NCBI RefSeq assembly: GCF_000374045.1
Contig: NZ_KB893314.1
Coordinates: 186,001-250,000 of the forward strand
DNA from: Segetibacter koreensis DSM 18137
Lineage (GTDB): Bacteria; Bacteroidota; Bacteroidia; Chitinophagales; Chitinophagaceae
Direction of reading: 5' to 3'
DNA length: 64,000 bases
Shown: piece by piece, positions 27,874 to 37,698 of the stretch
Layout: every line of letters starts with the position of its first letter
Position numbering within the stretch: position 1 is the stretch's first letter
The notes under the pieces: model-generated
Database searches by the model: none
Told to the model about the DNA's origin: nothing
The model's input: only the letters and a program-made list of their open reading frames with translations
Translations under genes and position numbers: made by a program

Positions 27874-28638
27874 TCAGTTCCAAATTCCATTTATTTCTGT
27901 CAGAATGATTGGTTTTCCGTCTGTGACTACAATGGTATGTTCATGCTGTGCCATAAATCCTCCTTTATTTCCAACCATTGTCCAACCATCGTCAAGTGTT
28001 TTGGCAAACGTTGAGGCTGTTGTTATAAACGTTTCAATGGCGACTACAGAGTTCTTTTTAAATCTTGTATGATTAAAACGGTCCCTGTAATTAGCTATTT
28101 CGCCTGGTTCTTCGTGAAGGCTTCTGCCTATTCCGTGTCCTGTTAAGTTCTTAATTACTTTGTAACCGCGTTTCCTGGCTTCCGTTTCAATCAAATGTCC
28201 TATGTCTGATATACGAACGCCGCCCTTTATATTATGGATTGCTTTATGCAAAATCTGTTTTGAAGCATCTACAAGTTTTTGGTGTCGGCTAACGTCTTCA
28301 CCAAGCACAAATGATGCACCATTGTCCGACCAAAAACCCTCAACTTCGGCAGAAACGTCTATGTTTATCAAGTTGCCGTCTCTTAGAACTTTGGTTGAAG
28401 AGGGAATACCGTGACAGAATTCGTTTCCGACGCTTATGCAGGTACAACCGGGAAACTTATATGCAAGGAGCGGAGCAGAATTAGCACCAAAATCTTTAAG
28501 AATACTTGCACCGAAGTCGTCAAGTTGTTTTGTTGTCATACCAGGTTGAGCATAGTTTTTCATTTCCTTTAAAGTATAGGCAACAGCTTCACTTGCTTTT
28601 TTCATCCCGATTAGTTCAGCTTCTTTTGTTATTGACAT
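27874..28638 (-). CDS. map: Methionine aminopeptidase, type I
   Basis: A 254-residue cytoplasmic enzyme that removes the initiator methionine from nascent proteins. The five metal ligands can be placed: Asp in LINIDVSAEVEGFWSDNG and its partner Asp, His in LTGHGIGRSLHEEP, Glu in VVAIETFI and Glu near the end in QHEHTIVVTDGKPIILT. Substrate histidine lies in NEFCHGIPS. The length fits the short type I form without extra N-terminal domain. Bacteroidota often carry a ribosomal-operon map copy; this one stands alone, so it may be a second copy. A TACTTTTG element and a palindrome lie 58-85 bases upstream. Confidence 0.95.
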   Translation of the reverse strand: MSITKEAELIGMKKASEAVAYTLKEMKNYAQPGMTTKQLDDFGASILKDFGANSAPLLAYKFPGCTCISVGNEFCHGIPSSTKVLRDGNLINIDVSAEVEGFWSDNGASFVLGEDVSRHQKLVDASKQILHKAIHNIKGGVRISDIGHLIETEARKRGYKVIKNLTGHGIGRSLHEEPGEIANYRDRFNHTRFKKNSVVAIETFITTASTFAKTLDDGWTMVGNKGGFMAQHEHTIVVTDGKPIILTEINGIWN

Positions 28639-29003
28639 AGCCGTTTTTTCAATTTGTTCGTTTAAGCTTCATATTGTTCGAAAGAGCACCGCGAACAAAA
28701 GTAAATGTTGTTCCTAGAACAACTGTTGTTTGTATTTGATCTAACAATGCAACTTTTACAGCGCCTATTGATGCCTTTTTTTAAAGACAGTAAGGCGGAG
28801 ACCGACATCTATTTTTATTCAAGGTCTCGCCGGGCCCAGACCTTATTAGTGCGCCATATTGCCAATGCAATGTTAGCCATTCGAGCTTTTCGTTGTGAAG
28901 TTATTGCAATGATATTCGCCTTTTTGGATCTAACACTTAAATAATCGGTGATGCCTTCCTGGCGTAACATCCATCCTCGTGATGAAACAGATATTTTTTC
29001 GTT
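28639..29003. other. Upstream region of map, with no other gene
   Basis: Holds the map promoter element and palindrome listed separately. An open frame in 28705-28944 on the plus strand has no family resemblance and begins inside the palindrome, so I do not call it a gene. Nothing else is visible. Confidence 0.4.
28696..28723 (-). promoter_or_regulatory. Promoter element and operator-like palindrome upstream of map
   Basis: The minus strand has TACTTTTG (28703-28696), an exact TAnnTTTG match. Just upstream lies the perfect palindrome GTTGTTC-CTA-GAACAAC (28707-28723). A dyad between the -7 and -33 regions is well placed for a repressor. No regulator gene is adjacent. A matching -33 TTTG was not found. 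Confidence 0.45.
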
Positions 29004-29597
29004 TTATTCTCCAATAGTACCTGTCTTGACTTTTCCTGCTCGCTTGTAATTGGCAATAATAACTCCACTTGGTGTAACTGTACTTTCTACTAATGTAAAT
29101 GCTGCCGGAATTGGGCCGTCATCAAACAACTTTTTTCCATGACCAAGAGTCAGCGGGTGAATGTTGAGCCAAAGTTCGTCTACCAGATCATTCTTAAGTA
29201 GCAGTTGAACTAGTTCGCCACTACCCCAAACTTGGATGTCAGAACCATTTGAATTTTTAAGTTTTTCAATATCTGCCAGGCTATTAAAGAAAACTGAGTT
29301 TTTCCAATCTGACTTTTTCCGTGTCGTTGATAGTACGTATTTCGTGACATCATTAATACCCGGCCATCCACTTTCATGCTGTGGCCAGTAGCCCTCCCAG
29401 ATCTCAAATGTTTTTCTGCCCAAAAGAACATCTGCAGGTCTCATCAGTTTTTCCATAACCCTACCATACACTTCGTCGCCATACGGTGCTACCCAACCGC
29501 CATATTCAAAACCGCCTGATGTATCTTCCTCGGGCCCACCAGGGGCTTGCATTACTCCATCTAATGTAATCATTGATAAGACTCTTATTTTTCTCAT
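29004..29597 (-). CDS. Dihydrofolate reductase/RibD C-terminal-like reductase
   Basis: A 197-residue protein beginning MRKIRVLSMITLDGVMQAPG. VLLGRKTFEIWEGYW and IQVWGSGELVQLLLKNDLVD are core motifs of the RibD C-terminal/DHFR-like fold, which binds NADPH. Then come LWLNIHPLTLGHGKKLFDD and the final strand. Members of this stand-alone group are numerous in Bacteroidota and mostly uncharacterised; true folate or riboflavin roles are not implied. It reads alone, and the spacer to the permease remnant contains only a small hairpin. Confidence 0.88.
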   Translation of the reverse strand: MRKIRVLSMITLDGVMQAPGGPEEDTSGGFEYGGWVAPYGDEVYGRVMEKLMRPADVLLGRKTFEIWEGYWPQHESGWPGINDVTKYVLSTTRKKSDWKNSVFFNSLADIEKLKNSNGSDIQVWGSGELVQLLLKNDLVDELWLNIHPLTLGHGKKLFDDGPIPAAFTLVESTVTPSGVIIANYKRAGKVKTGTIGE

Positions 29598-29717
29598 ACT
29601 TTAAAAATTGGTTTGGCGATACAAATCTCGCTGATAAAGTTTGTGCTATTGAAGCGTAGATGCGACAATTCCGGTGGGTAAATGCGAAAAGTATTTTTAG
29701 TCTTAAGACAGGCGGGA

Positions 29718-29742
29718 GTTGGCGCTAGAGCACTACGCCAAC
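29718..29742. repeat. Inverted repeat in the spacer after the permease array
   Basis: GTTGGCG (29718-29724) and CGCCAAC (29736-29742) are perfect arms with an 11-base centre, in the 287-base spacer between the permease pseudogene end and the reductase start. Function unknown. Confidence 0.35.
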
Positions 29743-29884
29743 CAGCAGTATTTGCGACGCCGGGCATTCGATGCTTGTCACCCCTCACCGAAAATAATTT
29801 TTGTTTTGTATAGGAATTTAACTGCGAATGCTCAAAAGCATTACAGCTGCCGAGGTAGATTCCTACATGCCCTGCCCCTTTATA

Positions 29885-32325
29885 CTACTCAGTTCTTAAA
29901 CTCTTGATAGGATTTTCAGTAGCTGCTTTTATCGCCTCGAAACTTATCGTTACTAAAGCAATCACTACAACAAGTAATCCTGCTACAAAAAATATCGACC
30001 AACTTATGTTAATGCGATAAGCGTAATTATGTAACCAGTTATTCATTACATACCATGCTATAGGCGAAGCAATTACAAAAGCAATGAAAACAAGCGTTAT
30101 AAAATCTTTTGAAAGCAGCATTACGATATTTGAAACAGAAGCACCTACCACTTTGCGAATGCCAATTTCTTTTGTTCTTTGTATCGTTGCAAACAACGAC
30201 AAACCAAGTAATCCAAGACATGCAATGAAAATGGCAAATCCGGCAAATATGGCAAACACAATCCCGAATAACCGATCACTAGCATATTGCTGATTAAACT
30301 TTTCATCAAGAAAAAAATAATCGAAGATGTTGCCAGGGAAAAAAACATCGTATTTTTTCTTTAACGCAGCAATGGTTGAAGAAAGATTCATCGCATCAAC
30401 TTTTATAGAAAAAGGACTGGCAATATTTGTAGCAGGGTAAAACATGGCAGGTTCTATAGCATATTTTAAAGACTTTTCATGAAAGTCTGCAATAACACCT
30501 TTAATATCCCAGGTTTGATTACGTTGTATAATTTGTTTGCCAATTGCATCTTGCGGAGATTTAAATCCAAAAAGCTTTGCTGCTGTTTCATTGAGAATAA
30601 CATCATGCAATTTATCCCAATCAGGATTATAATCAGTTGTCGCAAAGTTGCTTCCCGCTAAGAGTCTGATTTGATATACACTTATATAATCAGGACTTAT
30701 TCCCATGGTACGAACTGAAAAATGTGTTTCGTTTTGCACATCTTTTCTGCGCACATCAAAATTTCTTCCCCATTCATCACCGGGTAAACGCCAGGAGTAT
30801 GCTGCGCCTGATACATGTGGCAGTTGTTTTACTTCTTCAATAAATGCATTTTGTTTAATAATGAAAGTAGAGTCCCAATTTGTTAATAGTGGTGGTTTGA
30901 CAATAAGCATTTGAGACATATTGAAGCCAAGATCCTGATTGCTTACGTATTGCATTTGTTTATACACTAGAAACGATCCGATAATTAGTGCAACTGTTAC
31001 AGCAAATTGTCCTACAACAAGTACCTTACGTAGAACAATGCCTTTGCGTGATGTAATAAACCTGCCTTTTAAAACAGCGATAGGTTTAAATGACGACAAT
31101 ACAAAAGCAGGATAAAATCCGGAGATAAGAATTCCGGCGATAATTAATGCAACCAATGCAGTAGAAATACTAAAACCATTGAATACGATAAGGATAACTG
31201 ATGGCGAATTAATTGGTTAAAGGAGCTTTGAAGAACACTTACAAGCAATAACGCCAGGAAAAAAGCAATAATGTTGATGATTAGAGATTCTGTTAAAAAC
31301 TGTTTTATTAACTGTTGCCGTGTAGCACCTACAACTTTTCTTACACCTACTTCCTTTGCCCGTTCCATTGATTTGGCGGTAGAAAGATTTATGTAATTTA
31401 TCCATGCGATAATAATGATGAGGACGGCAATAATTAATAATCCCCAGACAACAGTTGCACTTGTTGTGCTTCCGATTTCATACTCGAAATCAGAATATAA
31501 ATGAGCCTTGTTTAAAGGTTGCAAATAAAATTTCTCAATGGAGCCGGAAACTTTAGTTCCCTGAAAATGCCGTTGGCTGAATGACCGAAACTTCGCTTCC
31601 AGAACCTTATCATTTGTGCCATGTTTTAGTTGTATGTAATGATAGAAATCAGAAGCGGTAAAACTATAATCTGCATCTTTCCATGCGGTGGGTCCACTGT
31701 ATAGAGTTACGAAAGAAAGAAGTATATCAAATTGCAGATGCGAATTTTCGGGTACATCTTTTAAAATGCCTGTTATTTTATAAGGCAAAGAATCTATGCC
31801 TTCATTAACTTCTTTTCCTATAAGTGAACCATAACCATAGCTTACACCAAATAATCTATTGGCAATCGTTTGCGAAAGAATAAGTGAACGAGGTTCCTGT
31901 AAGGCCGTTCTTGCATCGCCTGCAAGGAGTGGATAACTGAACATCCGAAGGAAAGAATTATCAACGGCAAGTATAGTAAGGTCACCAATCTTTTTAGTAT
32001 TAAACTGAATAATCTCTTTATCAAATAAGATAGCACGGGTGTGATCCGCCACTTCTGGAAAATCGTTCTGCATAGCTTTACCAATAGCAGAATAAGTTAT
32101 GGTGCCGTGCTGAATAAGTTTTCCGTTTTGATAACGATCATTTACAATGCGATAAATATCACTTGCATTTTTATTGAACTGGTCAAAACTTAATTGGAAA
32201 CTTACATACTGCAATATCAGCAAACAGGCTGCCATGCCAATAGAAAGTCCTGCAATGTTGATGAGAGAAAACGTTTTATTCTTCATCAAATTCCGCCATG
32301 CCGTTTTGAGATAATTGCGTAACAT
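29885..32325 (-). pseudogene. FtsX/MacB-type permease, frameshifted (array copy 1)
   Basis: Two frames, 32325-31144 (393 residues) and 31156-29885 (423 residues), together make one permease of about 800 residues like the three neighbours. The first opens MLRNYLKTAWRNLMKNKTFS and has the periplasmic MacB domain and the first FtsX helices (EVGVRKVVGATRQQL). It runs out of frame at SLSYSMVLVFLLHW. The second frame carries VILIVFNGFSISTALVALII upstream of its nominal start, then SGFYPAFVLSSFKP, the second periplasmic region, IGIRKVVGASVSNI and a terminal NPIKSLRTE. A single indel near 31190-31210 explains this. Both halves are otherwise undamaged, so recent inactivation or an assembly error is equally possible. 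Confidence 0.85.
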
Positions 32326-32392
32326 GACAAGAAGTTTTAAATTGTTGGTAACACATTATGGGAATTTTTGTTATTGGCTTTTGAAACCCTCC

Positions 32393-32420
32393 TCATCGCC
32401 TGTTGTATCACTCACTTGTA
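32393..32420 (-). repeat. Interspersed repeat, copy 3
   Basis: Minus strand TACAAGTGAGTGATACAACA followed by GGCGATG. It lies between permease copies 1 and 2 and, with copy 4 in the opposite orientation, forms an imperfect inverted pair with a roughly 30-base centre. Confidence 0.6.
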
Positions 32421-32451
32421 CTTATGAAGTTTGTTGAGCACAGAATAAACG

Positions 32452-32478
32452 GTATAAGTATGCGACGCAACGGAAGCT
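32452..32478 (+). repeat. Interspersed repeat, copy 4
   Basis: GTATAAGTATGCGACGCAAC followed by GGAAGCT. It is the opposite arm to copy 3 and resembles copy 2 near 1507. Confidence 0.5.
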
Positions 32479-32531
32479 TAATTTCTACTCTGAGTTCGGC
32501 TCAAAAAAATTCATGTATACTTATCATTGCC

Positions 32532-34958
32532 TTACTCTGTTCTTAAACTTTTCACCGGGTTGGCAATGGCGGCTTTTACTGCCTGGAAACTGACTGTGGC
32601 AAGTGCAATAACGATTGCTGCTAAACCTGCCACTACAAAAATCCACCAACTGATGTTAATGCGATAAGCAAAATCTTCAAGCCATTGATGCATGAAATAA
32701 TAAGCGACAGGCGAAGCAATAACCAGAGAGATAATAACAAGCCTGATAAAATCTTTTGATAATAACAATACCACTCCTTGCGTAGTTGCGCCCAGAACTT
32801 TTCTTATGCCTACTTCTTTTCTTCTCCGTTCTGCGGTGTATGCAGCAAGACCAAACAAACCTAAACAACCAACAAAAATGGCGATAGCTGTAAATATCCA
32901 AAGCAAGGCTTTCAATTTATCTTCTGCCTTGTACATCTGCTCAAAATTCTCATCGAGAAATTTATACTCAATTGGGTATTCGGGTGAAAATTTAACCCAT
33001 GCACTTTCTACACCTGCAATTGTATTGCTAAGATTTCCTGTACTCATTTTCACAGCAACTTTCCACGCAGCATCGGGGAATATTTGCAGTACAGCAGCTT
33101 CTACTTTATCATATAAACTTTTATAATTAAAATCTTTTACTACGCCAATCACCTGCCCTTCCTTCAACGAATCCGGATTTGACGCTCCCCAAACGTGCCA
33201 ATACAGTTTTTGGCCAAGTGCTTTTTGAGGTACGTTAAATCCCAATTGTTTTACTGCAGTTTCATTAAGAATGAATGCATGATCTTTATCTGTTCCCATT
33301 GATTTTGAAAAATCTCTTCCTGCTACCAATTGTAATCCTAATGTTTTAATATAATCATAATCAACCAATAATTCTGTTACAGATTCACTCACCCGCTGGC
33401 CATTTCTTGGTACAATAATATCATCTCCGGCAACAGCATCACCAGGAAAACCATAACCAATAGAAACAGAAGAAACACCAGGAGCTTTCAACAACTCATT
33501 CTTAAAGGCATCCACATTTTTGAACATGTTATCTCCGCGCATGGGGAAGAACATGATTTGTTCTTTATTGAAGCCAAGGTCTTTGTTGTGCAGGTAATCC
33601 ACCTGCCGGTACACGATGATGGCACTAATAATAAGCAGTACAGACAATGCAAATTGAATAACAACAAGTCCATGTCTTAACCATGGAATTTTACCGGCGT
33701 CTTCATCGCCTGATACTGAAGATTTCAACACTTTTACAGGTTTAAAGCTCGATAAAACAAGCGCGGGATAAAATCCCGCAAGCAAGCCAACTATGATCGC
33801 TAACGCAATGAGCAAGAGAATAACAACAGGATTCAAAAATAGCGCAAGCGAAATACTCTTGCTGGTGAAATTATTCATCCACGGAAGGAATATTATACCA
33901 AGAACAACTGAAATAATGATACTGATAAAAGCAAGTAAAACTGTTTCTCCAATAAATTGAAATATCAGCTGCTTTTTATCAGCACCAATTGTTTTGCGCA
34001 CGCCCACCTCTTTTGCGCGTTGTAATGATTTAGCAGTAGCAAGATTGATGAAGTTGAAACAAGCGATCAACAAAATAAAAATCGCGATAATGGTAAGTGC
34101 CCTTACATAAGTAATGTTACCTCTTTGGGCTGCGTCGTAAACGAAATTGGCAGAGTAAAGATGAATATCTTTCAAAGCCTGGAAATGAGGAACATCAGCA
34201 GTGTTGGCAAGCCGGTTAAAAGGTGCTGATTTTTGTTTTACCTCCGCCCGGAATTTTGTTTCCAATACCTTTACATTGGTTCTCTTTTTTACTTTAAAGT
34301 AAGTATAAAATTGATTCCACGTCCAGCTTTGCATTCTTTCGGGTGGCAAATGTTCTGCTGATAAAGAAACAAGGTAATTGAACTGTAAATGAAACTTCGG
34401 GTCTTTAACAAAAACACCTTTTACAAGATAAGGTTCTTTGTCCATTAATATTTGCTTTCCAACAGGATTTTCATTCCCAAAAAATCGTTGCGCCATTTCT
34501 GCTGATACCACAATTGAGCCCGGATCATCTAATGCCTTTTTTAAAATGCCATATTTAAAATTAAGAGGAAATACATCGAAGAAAGTAGAATCGACATAAT
34601 ACCCACTTTCCTCGTACAACTTCCTCTCCCCTGCTTCAAAAAGTGTTTTGTATTCGGGTAACATCATCACACGGGCCGTTTGCTCCACCTCGGGGAAATC
34701 TTGCTTCAATGTTGTTGCATACATTGGTGAAACAACAGCTTTTTGGCCCGTTACCTCATTGTTTTTATAATCGCTATAAACACGATAAATCCACGCACCA
34801 TCCGGAAAAGATTTATCATACTGGTGTTCATCCCACACAAACAGGCCAATTAAAATGCAGGCACTCAGCCCAAAGGTTAAACCTACAATATTAATAAATG
34901 AAAAGCCTTTATGTCTTGTAATGTTTCTCAATGCAACTTTGAAAAAGTTTCTAATCAT
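32532..34958 (-). CDS. FtsX/MacB-type ABC transporter permease (array copy 2)
   Basis: An 808-residue inner-membrane protein. It opens MIRNFFKVALRNITRHKGFS, has a first membrane helix, then a MacB-like periplasmic domain (about 45-270). FtsX block 1 (about 290-410) has EVGVRKTIGADKKQLIFQFI. A second helix at about 430 and second periplasmic domain (about 465-670) follow. FtsX block 2 (about 690-800) has EVGIRKVLGATTQGVVLLLS and the protein ends NPVKSLRTE. The duplicated plan is the Bacteroidota form of MacB/LolC-like permeases, which transmit mechanical force to periplasmic partners rather than pass solutes across the membrane. The ATPase is not encoded nearby. Its spacer to copy 1 holds the inverted repeat pair. 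Confidence 0.93.
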   Translation of the reverse strand: MIRNFFKVALRNITRHKGFSFINIVGLTFGLSACILIGLFVWDEHQYDKSFPDGAWIYRVYSDYKNNEVTGQKAVVSPMYATTLKQDFPEVEQTARVMMLPEYKTLFEAGERKLYEESGYYVDSTFFDVFPLNFKYGILKKALDDPGSIVVSAEMAQRFFGNENPVGKQILMDKEPYLVKGVFVKDPKFHLQFNYLVSLSAEHLPPERMQSWTWNQFYTYFKVKKRTNVKVLETKFRAEVKQKSAPFNRLANTADVPHFQALKDIHLYSANFVYDAAQRGNITYVRALTIIAIFILLIACFNFINLATAKSLQRAKEVGVRKTIGADKKQLIFQFIGETVLLAFISIIISVVLGIIFLPWMNNFTSKSISLALFLNPVVILLLIALAIIVGLLAGFYPALVLSSFKPVKVLKSSVSGDEDAGKIPWLRHGLVVIQFALSVLLIISAIIVYRQVDYLHNKDLGFNKEQIMFFPMRGDNMFKNVDAFKNELLKAPGVSSVSIGYGFPGDAVAGDDIIVPRNGQRVSESVTELLVDYDYIKTLGLQLVAGRDFSKSMGTDKDHAFILNETAVKQLGFNVPQKALGQKLYWHVWGASNPDSLKEGQVIGVVKDFNYKSLYDKVEAAVLQIFPDAAWKVAVKMSTGNLSNTIAGVESAWVKFSPEYPIEYKFLDENFEQMYKAEDKLKALLWIFTAIAIFVGCLGLFGLAAYTAERRRKEVGIRKVLGATTQGVVLLLSKDFIRLVIISLVIASPVAYYFMHQWLEDFAYRINISWWIFVVAGLAAIVIALATVSFQAVKAAIANPVKSLRTE

Positions 34959-35049
34959 AGGGCAAAGTGTTACAAGTAAAAGATTCCGGTTTTAGTTTTT
35001 CGGTTTTTAATTTTTCTTTTTCCATGTTTCCAGCTTTTGTTCTTTGTAG

Positions 35050-35087
35050 CATCGCCTGTTGTGTCACTTAGTTCAGCCGTTCTGAAC
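35050..35087 (-). repeat. Interspersed repeat, copy 5, with adjoining small palindrome
   Basis: Minus strand GAACTAAGTGACACAACAGG followed by CGATGCT (about 35075-35050). Next to it GTTCAG-CCGTT-CTGAAC (35071-35087) is a perfect 6-bp inverted repeat. It lies between permease copies 2 and 3. Confidence 0.55.
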
Positions 35088-35142
35088 TTTATTCAGCTAC
35101 CTGTCTTCATCATTAATAATTTATAATTCACAACTCACCACA

Positions 35143-37521
35143 CTACTCGGTTCTCAAACTTTTCACAGGGTTTGCGACGGCTGCTTTAACCGCTTTGATA
35201 CTTACCGTTATAAGGGCAATGCTGAATGTTATTAATGCAGCTAAAGCAAAAATCCACCAGCTAATTGTTATTTTATAAGCAAAGTTTTGCAACCATTTGG
35301 TCATCGTCCAATAGGCAATAGGCAAGGCAATGCATGTAGCGATTATAACAGGCTTTAATAGATCTTTTGAAAGCAAGACAACAATGTTTTGTACAGATGA
35401 ACCTAATACTTTTCTTACTCCGATTTCTTTAACGCGTTTGGTTGCCGTAAATGATGCAAGTCCGAATAAGCCAAGGCAAGCCACAAATATTGCTAACGTT
35501 GCAAAGACTGTTAAAATAGTTTGCTGGCGCAAGTCTTTTTTATAGAGATCATTGAACTGATTGTCTAAAAAGCTGTATTCAAAAGGGTAAGCAGGTGCAA
35601 CAGCTTTATATGCTTTTTCTACCAATGCTACATCTGCCTGTATATTGCCGGGTTTAAATTTCACCAAAGCCACTCTTCTGTCTTTTGCAGGAGAGATAAC
35701 CAATGCATCCATATTTTCTTTCAACGATAAAAAATTGAAATCATCCACCACTCCAATTATTCTACGTTTTGCACTGTCACGCACAGTATTGTGTATCCAT
35801 TTGCCAATGGCTTGTTCTGGTTCCCATCCTAATTTTGATGCGGCAGTTTTATTTAATAAAACTGCATCTGTTGTATCTGTAGGAAATTGCGCTGAAAAAT
35901 CTCTGCCTGCGATAATTTTCAAACCTAGTGTTTTCACAAATTCAAAATCTGCAAATTCCGTTCGTGCATTCCATTTCTCATTATGACCCTCTACATCAAA
36001 CATATGAGAATCAAAAAAACCACCTGGTTCTCCTGACATCATTGAAACTGATTTAACATTATCCTGATTTTGCAAATCAGTTTTAAAAACATTCATATTG
36101 TTATAAATATCATTGTTGTCAATGCGCACCACTACCGTTTGTTCTTTATTATAACCAAGCTGCTTGTTTTTTACATAACTCATCTGTTTGGTAATGATGA
36201 TTGTGCCGACGATAAGAAATACTGAGATGCTGAACTGCACGATAACTAATGCCTGCCTGAAAGCAGTGCCTCCTTTGCCAAGTTTTAACTTGCCTTTAAG
36301 CGCCTGTATAGGTGAAAACGCTGAGAGAAAAAAAGCAGGATAACTGCCTGCCAAAAAACCAACAACAATTACTACACCCGTAAGAAATAGATAAATCGGT
36401 GCAGCATTCCACGAAACAGTTAAAGAATAGCCAAGCAACCGGTCATACAGGGGGATAGTCAAAAACAAAAGGCCAATAGAAAGCAAACATGAAATAGCTG
36501 TTAATAAAATAGATTCGCCAATAAACTGCCACACAAGACTATTACGCAATGCGCCCAGCACCTTGCGTAAGCCAACTTCTTTTGACCGGTCAACTGCACG
36601 AATAGTCGATAGGTTCATAAAGTTGATGCAGGCGATTAAGAGTATTAGTACAGCGATAGAAAGAAAAATATACACGACCACTTTATCACCATGCCTTGCA
36701 TCATCAAAGGTGACGTTATCGAAATAAACATCTTTTAACGGCGTAAGTGAAAGTGTAAAGTGAAAGCCATACTTCTTCATATCACCGCCTAAATATTTTT
36801 CAAGAAATTGAGGCAATCTCCTTTCAACTTGTTGTCGTGTTACTTGTGGATTTAGCAATACATACGTGTACATACCGTTGTTAATCCACGCGGTCATAGT
36901 GCCATTGCTCTTATAGTTTTCAATCGGAACAACCAGATCGAAATAGAGATGGGAATTAGAAGGAATATCTTTAGCAATGCCCGTTACTTTTAGTGGCAGG
37001 TTATTATCAAGCTCAATCACTTTACCCAGAGCTTTATCAACAGTTCCAAAATATTTTTTTGCGGTTGTTTCTGTTAGTACAACGCTGTTAGGGTCTTTTA
37101 AAACTTTTGCAGCATTGCCTTTAATTAATGGAAAAGAAAACATGCTGAAAAAATCTGAGTCGACATCATATACTTTTTTTTCATGAAAAGATGTGTTACC
37201 AATCGTTACTAAATTATCGTTTGGAATTACACGAACTGCTTTTATTATTTCACCTTTGAAATCATTAAGCAGGGCAGGCGCATAGAGCCCCGAAAGGTAA
37301 GATACAGAGCCTTGCTTTCCTTCATTCTCAAAGCCACGCAATACACGATAAATGTGGTCGCCATTCTTATGAAATCTGTCAACACTAAATTCATTGACGA
37401 TAAATAGAAATATCATCATGCACACTGTTATGCCAATGGTCAATCCAAGAATATTGATGAAAGAAAAAACTTTATTCTTCATCAAATTGCGCCATGCTGT
37501 TTTAATATAATTTTGAAACAC
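35143..37521 (-). CDS. FtsX/MacB-type ABC transporter permease (array copy 3)
   Basis: A 792-residue protein with the same plan as the neighbours. It opens MFQNYIKTAWRNLMKNKVFS, then the periplasmic domain with LVVPIENYKS. FtsX block 1 has EVGLRKVLGALRNSLVWQFI, the middle helix SYPAFFLSAFSP precedes the second periplasmic domain, and FtsX block 2 has EIGVRKVLGSSVQNIVVLLS, ending NPVKSLRTE. The opening is closest to array copy 1 (KTAWRNLMKNK in both), suggesting local duplication. There is no cytoplasmic ATP-binding domain, so it must borrow an ATPase. Intact reading frame. Confidence 0.93.
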   Translation of the reverse strand: MFQNYIKTAWRNLMKNKVFSFINILGLTIGITVCMMIFLFIVNEFSVDRFHKNGDHIYRVLRGFENEGKQGSVSYLSGLYAPALLNDFKGEIIKAVRVIPNDNLVTIGNTSFHEKKVYDVDSDFFSMFSFPLIKGNAAKVLKDPNSVVLTETTAKKYFGTVDKALGKVIELDNNLPLKVTGIAKDIPSNSHLYFDLVVPIENYKSNGTMTAWINNGMYTYVLLNPQVTRQQVERRLPQFLEKYLGGDMKKYGFHFTLSLTPLKDVYFDNVTFDDARHGDKVVVYIFLSIAVLILLIACINFMNLSTIRAVDRSKEVGLRKVLGALRNSLVWQFIGESILLTAISCLLSIGLLFLTIPLYDRLLGYSLTVSWNAAPIYLFLTGVVIVVGFLAGSYPAFFLSAFSPIQALKGKLKLGKGGTAFRQALVIVQFSISVFLIVGTIIITKQMSYVKNKQLGYNKEQTVVVRIDNNDIYNNMNVFKTDLQNQDNVKSVSMMSGEPGGFFDSHMFDVEGHNEKWNARTEFADFEFVKTLGLKIIAGRDFSAQFPTDTTDAVLLNKTAASKLGWEPEQAIGKWIHNTVRDSAKRRIIGVVDDFNFLSLKENMDALVISPAKDRRVALVKFKPGNIQADVALVEKAYKAVAPAYPFEYSFLDNQFNDLYKKDLRQQTILTVFATLAIFVACLGLFGLASFTATKRVKEIGVRKVLGSSVQNIVVLLSKDLLKPVIIATCIALPIAYWTMTKWLQNFAYKITISWWIFALAALITFSIALITVSIKAVKAAVANPVKSLRTE

Positions 37522-37698
37522 GATGTACGATTTAAGTGATAGGTTTTAAGTTTTATTAAACATTCCCATTTTTACTTCGTCCGAAATGGTTTACATGACT
37601 TGCAATGCATATTGCCGTTAATCCGGCTGCAACAAAAATCCCCCGATTTCCGCTGTTTGATTTATCTGTGCATCATTGACGATTCACCATTCACGTTA

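Noticed and set aside
28705-28944. 79-codon frame upstream of map
   Set aside because: Begins inside the promoter palindrome on the opposite strand and has no recognisable domain.
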